From Cardinium endosymbiont cBtQ1 of Bemisia tabaci (lineage in GTDB: Bacteria; Bacteroidota; Bacteroidia; Cytophagales; Amoebophilaceae): a stretch of DNA of 64,000 nt. The stretch is from positions 434,001-498,000 of the forward strand of contig NZ_CBQZ010000001.1 of NCBI RefSeq assembly GCF_000689375.1. The letters run 5' to 3'. Of this stretch, positions 35,847-44,620 are shown piece by piece (within the stretch, counting starts at the first letter, position 1; the number at the start of each line of letters is the position of its first letter). The translations under genes were made by a program, and so were the position numbers. The notes under the pieces were generated by a model. It saw only the letters and a program-made list of their open reading frames with translations, was not told where the DNA came from and searched no databases.

Positions 35847-36938
35847 ATGATTGAAAAATTAAAATCCATCAAAAAGCGGTTTCTTCAAGTAGAAACGGCC
35901 ATTTATCAACCAGAGGCCTTAAATGATATAAAAGCCTATGCAGCACTAAATAAAGAATATAGTAAGCTATCCAAAATTGTCGATTTATACAACCACTATG
36001 AACAGGTATTGGAAAATCTAAAAGAAGCAAAAGAAGTATTAAATATTGAAAAAGAAGAAGAATTTCGTGAAATTGCCAAACAAGAATTAACCGCTGCTCT
36101 AGACAAAAAAGTCCATTTAGAAAGCCAATTGTGTGAGGCACTTACGCCAAGTGATCCAAATGACAGTAGAAACATTGTTTTAGAAATTCGAGCCGGTATT
36201 GGTGGAGATGAAGCGGCCATTTTTACAGGCGATCTTTTTCGAATGTACAAACGTTTTGCTGAAAAAATGAAATGGAATTTTTCCACTGTATATACCATAG
36301 AATGTACCGCTGGTGGCTGGAAAGAGATTGTCTGTACCATAGCTGGTGAAGATGTATATGGCCTTATGAAATATGAATCTGGCGTACATCGTGTGCAACG
36401 GGTGCCTGCTACGGAAACACAAGGCCGTATACATACTTCAGCAGCTAGTGTAGTGGTATTGCCAGAAGCAGGAGAAGTCGAAATTCATTTAGATTTAAAT
36501 GACATACGGAAGGATACTTTTTGTTCTTCTGGTCCAGGTGGTCAATCAGTAAACACTACCTATTCAGCCGTTCGCCTCACCCATATACCTACTGGACTTG
36601 TGGTATCCTGTCAAGATGGTAAATCCCAAATTAAAAATTATGAAAAAGCCTTAAAGGTATTGCGTTCTCGCCTCTATGATATGGAAGTTAAAAAGCAACA
36701 GGAAGCTATTGGTATAGAACGAAGGTCTATGGTCAAACATGGAGAAAGAGGAGATAAAATCAGAACCTATAACTTCCCTCAAGCCCGTGCAACAGACCAC
36801 CGGATTGGCTATACTGAACATAACTTAACGGCTATATTAGATGGCGCTATACTGGATATGATCAAAGCCTTGCGTGTGGCAGATCATGCAGAAAAATTAC
36901 AAGCAGGAACAGAGACAAGCCTTTCATCTACTTCGTAA
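35847..36938 (+). CDS. prfA: Peptide chain release factor 1
   Basis: This 363-residue factor reads UAA and UAG. The stop-codon reading motif PAT lies at residues 187-189 (HRVQRVPATETQGRIHTS) and the peptidyl-hydrolysis motif GGQ at 231-233 (SSGPGGQSVNTTYSAVR). The C-terminal GDKIRTYNFPQARATDHRIG is also typical. The gene is alone between rplT and the convergent hflX. Confidence 0.96.
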   Translation: MIEKLKSIKKRFLQVETAIYQPEALNDIKAYAALNKEYSKLSKIVDLYNHYEQVLENLKEAKEVLNIEKEEEFREIAKQELTAALDKKVHLESQLCEALTPSDPNDSRNIVLEIRAGIGGDEAAIFTGDLFRMYKRFAEKMKWNFSTVYTIECTAGGWKEIVCTIAGEDVYGLMKYESGVHRVQRVPATETQGRIHTSAASVVVLPEAGEVEIHLDLNDIRKDTFCSSGPGGQSVNTTYSAVRLTHIPTGLVVSCQDGKSQIKNYEKALKVLRSRLYDMEVKKQQEAIGIERRSMVKHGERGDKIRTYNFPQARATDHRIGYTEHNLTAILDGAILDMIKALRVADHAEKLQAGTETSLSSTS

Positions 36939-37047
36939 TGCTCTCTTGCATCTGTAGTTGATTGGATCTGTCGCCTTTGTTTCAAAAAAGGCTTAAATTG
37001 GGGTTTTTGTGTCAAATTTAGTACGGATGTTTGCTATTACGCCAAGC

Positions 37048-38262
37048 TTATTGCCCTATTTTACTAGCTTTTATATATTTTTTTGCTTGAATTTGGGTTA
37101 TTTCTTTTGTGATCGTTGCTTTTAAAAGATCTATATGTAGCTGTTTGGTGGCAGATATAAAAACGGCAGGATAACCACTAACAGTATCACTATATAGTCC
37201 TGTTCTGAAAGCAGCTGGTTTATTCATTGCTTGTGTAACCCTTGGTATAACTTTCTTACTTTGGTCCATCATATCAATCTTATTGAATACTAAAATTCTT
37301 GGTAGATGTGCTGCACCTATTTCTGTTAAGGTTTGATCAACTATATGTATTTGCTCTTGAAAACCATCATGTGATCCATCTACTATATGCAACAGCAAAT
37401 CGGCCTCTTTAATTTCTTCTAATGTAGACTTAAAACACTCCACTAGGGTATGGGGCAGTTTACGAATAAATCCGACTGTATCAGTTAGTAAAAAAAAGTT
37501 CTGATTTAATACTACTTTACGTACAGTAGCATCCACTGTAGCAAATAATTTATCGTCGGTCAAAACATCTGACTTAGACAATAGTTTCATTAAAGTAGAT
37601 TTTCCTACATTTGTATACCCTACCAATGCCACCCGAACCAAATCAATACGTGCCTTGCGTCTGGTAGTACATTGTTGTGCAATAGTGGCTAATTCTTTAC
37701 GCAGCTGGGTGATTTTATATTGAATCATTCTTTTATCCGTCTCTAATTCTTTTTCGCCAGGGCCACGCATACCTGCACTACCCCCTTTCTGATTGGTAAG
37801 GTGGGTCCACATTCTGGTAAGCCTTGGTAATAAATATTGATGGTATGCCAATGCAACTTGTGTTCTAGCTTGTTTGGTTTGGGCACGCATGGAAAATATA
37901 TTGAAGATCAACAAACTTCTATCTAATATCTGACAAGCTAGTAATTTTTCTAGATTGCGCACTTGTGACGGCGTAAGCTCATCATCAAAAATAGCGCACT
38001 TAACCTTTTCTATTTTTATAAAAGCTGCTATTTCTTTTACTTTACCTTTACCTACAAAAGTAGCACCATTTGGACGGTCTAACCTTTGCATAAAATTTTT
38101 AACAATTTTTAATCCCGAAGTACCTGCCAAAAAAGCCAATTCTGTAAGGTATGATTCTGTTTTGGCTAGAGGCTGATGGAATGTAACGAGCGCTATTAAA
38201 ATGGCTGTTTGGGCGCTCTCATTGACTACTAGGTTAGATGGATTAGACCTATCTGTGTACAT
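37048..38262 (-). CDS. hflX: Ribosome-associated GTPase HflX
   Basis: The N-terminal HflX domain (TAILIALVTFHQPLAKTE, PNGATFVGKGKVKEIAAFI, FDDELTPSQVRNLEKLL) is followed by a coiled linker (GGSAGMRGPGEKELETDKR) and a GTPase domain with P-loop VGYTNVGKSTLMK, DTVGFIRKLP and VFNKID. HflX rescues stalled ribosomes by splitting subunits. I start it at ATG 38262 (MYTDRSNP). A GTG at 38331 overlaps the gpmI stop (GTGA) and would add 23 residues unlike the family, but might couple the genes. Confidence 0.92.
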   Translation of the reverse strand: MYTDRSNPSNLVVNESAQTAILIALVTFHQPLAKTESYLTELAFLAGTSGLKIVKNFMQRLDRPNGATFVGKGKVKEIAAFIKIEKVKCAIFDDELTPSQVRNLEKLLACQILDRSLLIFNIFSMRAQTKQARTQVALAYHQYLLPRLTRMWTHLTNQKGGSAGMRGPGEKELETDKRMIQYKITQLRKELATIAQQCTTRRKARIDLVRVALVGYTNVGKSTLMKLLSKSDVLTDDKLFATVDATVRKVVLNQNFFLLTDTVGFIRKLPHTLVECFKSTLEEIKEADLLLHIVDGSHDGFQEQIHIVDQTLTEIGAAHLPRILVFNKIDMMDQSKKVIPRVTQAMNKPAAFRTGLYSDTVSGYPAVFISATKQLHIDLLKATITKEITQIQAKKYIKASKIGQ

Positions 38263-38327
38263 ATAATGACTAGATGATTTATAAAAAAACAATATACCAT
38301 TATAGCAATGGTACTGCTGTGTCTGCT

Positions 38328-39881
38328 TCACACAACCGGTTGAAGTAAATTTTTTCCACTCATTTCTTTAGATGGCGATAAGCCTAATAAGGACAACAAG
38401 GTTGGCGCTACATCGGCTAATGTGCCAGCGCTAGCTAGTTTAGCTGGCTGACCAACGTAAATCAATGGAACCGGTGCGATGGTGTGGGCAGTATGGGGCT
38501 GTTGTATTTTGAGATCATACATACATTCTGCATTACCATGATCAGCTGTAATAAGCGCTTCACCCCCTTGCTGCTTTAATGCAGCAATAATTTTAGCAAG
38601 AGATTCATCAACAATCGTAATACCCGCTTCTGTAGCCAATTGATTACCTGTATGACCCAACATATCAGGACTTGCAAAGTTACAAATAATCACATCATAA
38701 GCCTTTTGTTCAATGGCTCGAACCATTTGATCGGTAATTTCTACCATACGCATCTCAGGCACTAGATCATAAGTAGCTACCTTTTTAGAAGGAATAAGTA
38801 GACGGCTTTCATTGGGAAAAGGCTGTTCAACGCCTCCATTAAAAAAGAAAGTCACATGGGCATATTTTTCTGTTTCTGCTATACGCAACTGCGTTAAACC
38901 GGCTTGCGCCAGACAAGCCCCTAAGCCATTTTGTATAGATAAAGGGGGAAAAGCTATACGACTGGGAATACCAGCTGCGTATCTGGTTAATGAAACGAAA
39001 TCACCTAAATCAGGATAAATCGTACGGGTAAAGTTTGAAAAATTAGGATCGATTAAAGCACGACTCAGTTGCCTTACACGGTCTGATCGAAAATTCATAA
39101 AAAAAACAATATCTCCCGAATCAATCGTTGTAGGTGGCCTATCTGATGGACCAATACAAGTAGGCTGTATAAATTCATCTGTTTCACCCCGGGCATAAGC
39201 TGCTTCTAAACCCTGTAAAGGGGTTACAGCATGATAGGGAGCTTGACCTGTTACGATACAATTATAAGCAGCTTCTGTACGTTCCCAACGATGGTCTCGA
39301 TCCATTCCATAATATCGGCCCATAAGGGAAACAATTTGGCCTATTCCTATTTGTTTACATTGCATTTCCAAATGTTGAATGGAAGTTACGCCACTAATAG
39401 GTGGTGTATCGCGTCCATCTAGCATAACATGAATATAGCAGTTTTGCACAGCTATTTTCCCACACAACGCTAACAAAGCGTATATATGTTTTTCATGGCT
39501 GTGGACCCCACCAGGTGATAAAAGTCCTACTATATGAACAGATGCGCCACTATTATTTGCCTTAGTTAAGGCAGACAAAAATACTTTGTTGGTAAAAAAA
39601 TCTCCTGTTTCAATCGCTTTATTCAAACGTGTCAAATCTTGGTCTAGGACACGACCTGTGCCAATGGTCAAATGACCCACTTCGGAATTGCCTACCTGAC
39701 CTTCTGGTAGGCCTACAGAAGCACCAGACGCATCCAATAATGTATGGGGATAGTTCTCCATTAAATAATCCCAACAGGGCGTTTTCGCACCTGCAATAGC
39801 ATTGTAACGAACTTCTGTTGAATAGCCCCAACCATCAAGTATCAATAATATAATGGGTTTGGGTGGTTTAAATGTGCGCAT
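38328..39881 (-). CDS. gpmI: 2,3-bisphosphoglycerate-independent phosphoglycerate mutase
   Basis: This 517-residue alkaline-phosphatase-fold enzyme swaps 3- and 2-phosphoglycerate in lower glycolysis. It begins PIILLILDGWGYS. The phosphoryl-acceptor Ser66 lies in EGQVGNSEVGHLTIG. Later blocks are MLDGRDTPP, GRYYGMDRDHRWERTEAAY, FFMNFRSDRVRQL, FFFNGGVE and TADHGNAECM with HTAHT, which supply the two manganese sites. Length and motifs are normal. It is followed by hflX, probably in the same transcript. Confidence 0.95.
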   Translation of the reverse strand: MRTFKPPKPIILLILDGWGYSTEVRYNAIAGAKTPCWDYLMENYPHTLLDASGASVGLPEGQVGNSEVGHLTIGTGRVLDQDLTRLNKAIETGDFFTNKVFLSALTKANNSGASVHIVGLLSPGGVHSHEKHIYALLALCGKIAVQNCYIHVMLDGRDTPPISGVTSIQHLEMQCKQIGIGQIVSLMGRYYGMDRDHRWERTEAAYNCIVTGQAPYHAVTPLQGLEAAYARGETDEFIQPTCIGPSDRPPTTIDSGDIVFFMNFRSDRVRQLSRALIDPNFSNFTRTIYPDLGDFVSLTRYAAGIPSRIAFPPLSIQNGLGACLAQAGLTQLRIAETEKYAHVTFFFNGGVEQPFPNESRLLIPSKKVATYDLVPEMRMVEITDQMVRAIEQKAYDVIICNFASPDMLGHTGNQLATEAGITIVDESLAKIIAALKQQGGEALITADHGNAECMYDLKIQQPHTAHTIAPVPLIYVGQPAKLASAGTLADVAPTLLSLLGLSPSKEMSGKNLLQPVV

Positions 39882-40110
39882 AGAGCTAGAAAAAAACGAA
39901 ACCGTTTTATGAAGAGAGGCTTTCGTCTAGGTGAAAATATTTCTATTGAACCGTACAGGATTGGATAGCATGCCACTGTAGATTATGACAAAACAATAGC
40001 ATACAACTAAGGTGGCAACATGCAACTATTCTAACGCACCTATATAGAAAGACTAAAAATAACATGAACATAGTCCATTTATAGCGCTAGACTTTACAAC
40101 AAGTGACTAT

Positions 40111-40824
40111 CTATACCAAACTTTTAAGTTTAAACACCTCTTTATCCTGCAAAAAGATCCACTTGCCACGAGGTATATGTTGTTTCGTAAGATGGGCATA
40201 ACCTACCCTATCCAATTGGTCGACTACATAACCCAAATGGCTAAAAATTCTTCTAATAATGCGATTTTTACCCATATGAATGGCTATACCTATTTGAGTT
40301 GGATCTGCTTCTACTATAGAGACTTGATCTACTTTTACTAAGCCATCTTCTAGTACAAGGCCTTGTTGAACCGCACGTAAATCTTCAATTTGTATCGCCC
40401 TATTCAATACTACATGATAGAGCTTCTTAACTTTACTGGCAGGATGTGACAACTTACAGGCCAAATCTCCGTCATTGGTTAGGAGTAGTAGCCCTGTAGT
40501 ATCATAATCTAGCCGACCAACGGGATAAATGCGTTCGGTACAATACCGTTTACTAATCAGATCTAAAACTGTCTTTCGACCTTCAGGATCTTGTAGTGTA
40601 GTCACATATTCCCTTGGTTTATTCAAAAGTATATACTTTAGTTTTTCTGGACGCAAAGGAATACCTTTGTAAGCAACTGTTGCATCAATTGGTATTTTTA
40701 TACCTAATGTTTGTACAACTGCACCATTGACCGTTATATCACCTGAGCTAATGCGTTGATCTGCCTCCCTTCTTGCACAAAGACCAGCATTACTAATAAA
40801 TTTGTTTAACCGTATTAAAGACAC
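40111..40824 (-). CDS. rluB: rRNA pseudouridine synthase, RsuA/RluB family
   Basis: This 237-residue enzyme has an N-terminal S4 domain (IRLNKFISNAGLCARREAD) and a catalytic domain with IYPVGRLDYDTTGLLLLTNDG, where the aspartate of GRLD is the nucleophile, followed by GKNRIIRRIFSHLGY. RluB modifies 23S U2605 and RsuA modifies 16S U516; the short spacing and Bacteroidota pattern favour RluB, but the substrate is not certain. It lies upstream of nothing on its strand for about 230 bp. Confidence 0.85.
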   Translation of the reverse strand: MSLIRLNKFISNAGLCARREADQRISSGDITVNGAVVQTLGIKIPIDATVAYKGIPLRPEKLKYILLNKPREYVTTLQDPEGRKTVLDLISKRYCTERIYPVGRLDYDTTGLLLLTNDGDLACKLSHPASKVKKLYHVVLNRAIQIEDLRAVQQGLVLEDGLVKVDQVSIVEADPTQIGIAIHMGKNRIIRRIFSHLGYVVDQLDRVGYAHLTKQHIPRGKWIFLQDKEVFKLKSLV

Positions 40825-40884
40825 TGCAGAAGAGCTATATAGAGAAACTGTCGATAGAGCATGATAAGATTTACGACCTAAGGA

Positions 40885-41250
40885 TTATTTTTTTGCATTT
40901 AACTTTGCGTCCACTGCATACATGGTATGAGGGACTACCTTTAAACGTTCTTTGTCTATAACTTTACCTGTTAAAACACAAATACCATAGGTACCATTTT
41001 TAATGCGTTGAATAGCAAGTTCAATTTGTTTTATAAACTTTTGCTGACGCTCAGCCAATTGGCCTACATTTTCTGTCTCTATCACCTCTGCATTTTCTTC
41101 AAATGGTTTACCAGCAACCTCTAGACCTGATTCTTGTCGACTCAAAACTTTCTCCAATACTTGGAGCTCATGATTGGCTTTTTCTAATTTTTCTAAAAGA
41201 ATCTTTTCAAAAAACCTTAGCTCCTCAGGTGAATATACTTGTTCTGCCAT
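40885..41250 (-). CDS. DksA/TraR-family protein with degenerate zinc finger
   Basis: The 121-residue protein has the long N-terminal coiled coil of DksA (SPEELRFFEKILLEKLEKAN, EVIETENVGQLAERQQKFI) and a C-terminal module YGICVLTGKVIDKERLKVVP. Only one of the four zinc cysteines remains, as in most Bacteroidota relatives. DksA binds the secondary channel of RNA polymerase and acts with ppGpp; whether this form does so is unknown. It is interesting beside the altered RelA/SpoT proteins at 9700 and 19051. Confidence 0.85.
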   Translation of the reverse strand: MAEQVYSPEELRFFEKILLEKLEKANHELQVLEKVLSRQESGLEVAGKPFEENAEVIETENVGQLAERQQKFIKQIELAIQRIKNGTYGICVLTGKVIDKERLKVVPHTMYAVDAKLNAKK

Positions 41251-41348
41251 AACTTTTTGATCTTAATGGTACCCCAACCTAAAATAACAAATTTAATTGT
41301 TTTTGTTACATTACAGCACCTGAATAATCTATCATCCTCACGTATGGT

Positions 41349-42098
41349 TTAGCCAGCGAATAATAATGCATCAATAGGCTGTTCCAAAGCAATTAACATT
41401 CTACCACAATGCTCACAAAGCACTATTTTATTGCGGTCATACACACTTATTTTTTGTTGAGGAGGAATCACTATACAACATCCCCCACAGGCCCCTTTTT
41501 TAATAGGGACCACTGCCAAATTATTAGGTACATTTTTTCTAATCCTTTCATAGGTAAGATACAAAGGGTCACCTAGAACAACTATAATCTCTTTTCTTGT
41601 CTGAAGCAATGCTTGCTCTTCCCTTTCACTTGCTTTTAAAATTATTTCAAGTTCTTCTTTTTTTAAAAATAAATCAGATTTTTTTGATTCTAAAAGTTTC
41701 GAAAAAGCTTCTAAATTAGCTTCGTCTTGCTCTATGTTTCCATAAGCATTACGTAGAAATTTTTCTGCAAGTTGCATATCCAATCTATGCAAGTCAAGTT
41801 CTTTGGTAATGGCATCATATTCTCTATTATTTCGCACTTCCATTTGCTGCGCTTCATACTGCTGGAGCTTTTTTTCACCTTGCTTGATAAATGCTTTTTT
41901 ATCTACTACCTCCTCTTTTAGCTTACTTAAAAGTGATGCACGCTCTTCTATAGTTGCAGACAATGCTTCTATCTGTGCTTCTAATTCAGATACCTCTTCT
42001 GGAAGGGTACCTCTAAGCTTCAAAATATCATTAAGATTTGTATCAACATCCTGAATCTCAGACAATTTTCTTAATTTAATTGCAATATTTTTATCCAT
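41349..42098 (-). CDS. C4-type zinc-ribbon coiled-coil protein
   Basis: This 249-residue protein is mainly a long antiparallel coiled coil (residues 20-175, with KKLQQYEAQQMEVRNNREYD in the middle). It ends in a zinc ribbon with paired cysteines (GACGGCCIVIPP... LCEHCGRML). This is the widespread zf-RING_7/YbgI-linked family; its role is unknown, possibly nucleic-acid binding. The gene starts three bases after the stop of the Nif3-like gene, a pairing conserved in many bacteria, which suggests a shared function. Confidence 0.85.
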   Translation of the reverse strand: MDKNIAIKLRKLSEIQDVDTNLNDILKLRGTLPEEVSELEAQIEALSATIEERASLLSKLKEEVVDKKAFIKQGEKKLQQYEAQQMEVRNNREYDAITKELDLHRLDMQLAEKFLRNAYGNIEQDEANLEAFSKLLESKKSDLFLKKEELEIILKASEREEQALLQTRKEIIVVLGDPLYLTYERIRKNVPNNLAVVPIKKGACGGCCIVIPPQQKISVYDRNKIVLCEHCGRMLIALEQPIDALLFAG

Positions 42099-42101
42099 TA
42101 G

Positions 42102-43229
42102 CTAATCATTAATGTGGTGAATAGGGTTGGTAATAGTCTTAGAGCGTAGTATTGCAATATTATTAAATTCTTTTGATAATAATGCAAGGATTAATTTTTT
42201 AAGACCCAATCGAGCTGCATGATGGCCTATATCAATCAGTAATGTTTTACCATTGGCTTCTAAAAATTGTTCATATTGTAGGCCGGTTGTGATAAACGCA
42301 TCTATTTTTTTGTTAAGTACTTCCTGTAATAACCCACTACCACTGCCCGCATAAACGGCCACTGTTTTAATAGGCCGGTCGAAATAATTTGTATGTTGAA
42401 GATAGGATAAATTCAACTTTGTTTTAATATACTTTAAAAAATATTTATCTGGTAACTCTATAGGCAAAATACCCAATACGCCACTTCCTCTATTGTTTAC
42501 AATTACTTCTACCTGCTCTAAATAGTAGGTTACCTTTTCATAAGGATGTACATGAAGTAAAGTTTGCATGATTCTTTCTTTACAAAACATAGGTACCATA
42601 AAAGTAAGCTGACTTTCTTGTAAAAATTCCAATCCTGACTGAGTAGGAAAATAAGATAAAGCTTCTACTCCTAGTCTAGGGTGATCATTAACCGCAACAG
42701 TGGTTAGATGTTCAGTAGCCAACACAGCTCCTACTTGGCATAAAGATTGAATCAAATGTTTCGCTGCATGGGGAAGCAGAAAGGTAGTAAGCCTATACAT
42801 ACTTGCTTTCTGAGGAATGATGGGGTAGGTTTCTTGTAACTCAATTAAATGAGCGATTCGATGGCTAACTCCCTGACCAAGATGGTCTAAATTAGTACTA
42901 AAAATATAAATGGTAAGTTTATAACTTATGGCTTTAATGATACATCCCCCAGCATAACTTTCTGGGGTAATTTTAGCCAATGGTTGGGTAAAAAAAGACT
43001 GATTTACGATTATAAAATTACACCTATTTTCAACAGCCTCATCCAATAATGCTTCCGTTATATCCAGGGCAATCAATATACCCGTTACCATATTAGCTGT
43101 ATCACCAACTACAACACCAGACTTGGCCATACCATGTTGGCCTTGGAACTGCACATTTTGCTCTAGGTAGTTTATCACATCAGATATGGTAACAGCAGTA
43201 GGACTACATCTCGGTACTTTTGTGGTCAT
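42102..43229 (-). CDS. Nif3-like dinuclear metal-centre hexameric protein
   Basis: This 375-residue protein belongs to the NIF3/YbgI (GTP cyclohydrolase I type 2 homologue) family. It shows DTANMVTGILIALDIT near the start, then FIIVNQSFFTQPL in place of the usual LIVTHHPLFF and THLDHLG-like STNLDHLGQGVSHRIA. An inserted PII-like domain follows (LTFMVPMFCKERIM, VHPYEKVTYYLEQVE), and the C-terminal metal site reads AVYAGSGSGLLQEV and DIGHHAARLG. The change of HH to NQ in the first motif may affect one metal ligand. Function of the family is unsettled. It is directly followed by the zinc-ribbon gene. Confidence 0.85.
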   Translation of the reverse strand: MTTKVPRCSPTAVTISDVINYLEQNVQFQGQHGMAKSGVVVGDTANMVTGILIALDITEALLDEAVENRCNFIIVNQSFFTQPLAKITPESYAGGCIIKAISYKLTIYIFSTNLDHLGQGVSHRIAHLIELQETYPIIPQKASMYRLTTFLLPHAAKHLIQSLCQVGAVLATEHLTTVAVNDHPRLGVEALSYFPTQSGLEFLQESQLTFMVPMFCKERIMQTLLHVHPYEKVTYYLEQVEVIVNNRGSGVLGILPIELPDKYFLKYIKTKLNLSYLQHTNYFDRPIKTVAVYAGSGSGLLQEVLNKKIDAFITTGLQYEQFLEANGKTLLIDIGHHAARLGLKKLILALLSKEFNNIAILRSKTITNPIHHIND

Positions 43230-43373
43230 TAGGGTGTTGAAATATTATAATGCAAATCAATTAAAATTTAGTTGAAGAAGGACTTTAATATAAGAAAAAT
43301 ACCTTTACTTGTGTAACAACATCCGTTGTAGGGTATTGCAGTCGATCATTTCTATTAGTAATATATAAATTTT

Positions 43374-44441
43374 ATGTTTTCACTATGGTTGCAGATAGTG
43401 CGTTGGGGGTATGGAGGAATGGTTGCATTACGTCATTTTTTATACAACAAAAAAATTAAAAAAACTTTTTTTCATAAAAAGCCCAAAGTGATCAGTATAG
43501 GCAATCTATCAGTAGGTGGTACCGGTAAAACACCTTTAACAATCTATTTGGTCAAGTTGCTTGCTAAGTACCAAATCGTAGCGGTGCTTAGTAGAGGCTA
43601 TAAGCGCAAATCGGTAGGCTTTAAAGTAATCAATGGACTAGACTCTGCTTTAACAGCAGGTGATGAGCCTTATCTTCTATATACCTATTTTGTAGATAAC
43701 CCTAATGTGGTTATTGCTGTTTGCGAAAACAGGGCCAAAGGAATAGACAAAATTATGGAATATAAGCCAGATATAGAAGTAATTCTTTTAGATGATGCTT
43801 TTCAACAGCTTTGCCTAATGCCCCACCTAAATATTTTATTGACTACTTTTCATCAACCTTTTTTTAGGGACCATCTACTACCATTGGGTCGATTGCGTGA
43901 GCCACGTAAAGGCGCATCACGTGCTGATATAATACTGGTAACCAAAAGCCCAACAAATCTTAGCCCATTAAAAATGGAAGCCGTAAAAGCCTCTATACAA
44001 CCATATTGTACCAAATCCATACCAATCTTTTTTACAGATATCATCTACCACAATCCCATCATCATAGGTAACCGAAAAACAGATAGGTTACCCATTGTGC
44101 TACTGCTGGTTACTGGTATTGCAACCCCCCTGCCCTTACGGAATTATTTAGAAACCAATGGACATAAGATTACACACCTGATTTTTCCAGATCATCACTG
44201 GTTCACTTATGCTGATATATCAAAAATTATCAGTGTATTTAATGGATTAAGCCATACAGATAAAGCAATGGTTACAACAGAAAAAGATTATGTAAGATTC
44301 ATAGGGCATGATTGGATCAAACCATTAGCCCAATTACCTATATTTTATATTCCTATGGAGATAAGATTTATACAAGAAACAGAACAGGTCTTTAAAAAAA
44401 TTATTATAAAAACTGTATTTTCCGGTGTGGCGACTTTTTAG
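43374..44441 (+). CDS. lpxK: Tetraacyldisaccharide 4'-kinase
   Basis: This 355-residue membrane-associated kinase phosphorylates the lipid A precursor. It shows KPKVISIGNLSVGGTGKTPL (Walker A), VLSRGYKRKSVGF, DEPYLL, VILLDDAFQQLCLMPHLNIL and LPLGRLREPRKGASRADII, all family hallmarks. A late block reads VTTEKDYVRF. Its presence implies that the cell makes, or recently made, lipid A. No other lpx gene is in the window. Confidence 0.93.
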   Translation: MFSLWLQIVRWGYGGMVALRHFLYNKKIKKTFFHKKPKVISIGNLSVGGTGKTPLTIYLVKLLAKYQIVAVLSRGYKRKSVGFKVINGLDSALTAGDEPYLLYTYFVDNPNVVIAVCENRAKGIDKIMEYKPDIEVILLDDAFQQLCLMPHLNILLTTFHQPFFRDHLLPLGRLREPRKGASRADIILVTKSPTNLSPLKMEAVKASIQPYCTKSIPIFFTDIIYHNPIIIGNRKTDRLPIVLLLVTGIATPLPLRNYLETNGHKITHLIFPDHHWFTYADISKIISVFNGLSHTDKAMVTTEKDYVRFIGHDWIKPLAQLPIFYIPMEIRFIQETEQVFKKIIIKTVFSGVATF

Positions 44442-44620
44442 ATAGCCTTTATTGCCCACCTTATTTATTGGCATTAATATGGTACCATTATTTAATAGTC
44501 CAGATAGATGGACTATCCGATTTAAATGGATGGGCATCACCTGTAATTTTCTGGTTTATTTTACCATGGTAGCTCCATACAACTCATTATATTTGTAACT
44601 TCAGTATTAAAAATATTAAT

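Noticed and set aside
35869-36434. Minus-strand frames within prfA
   Set aside because: prfA is unambiguous on the plus strand; these are antisense shadows.
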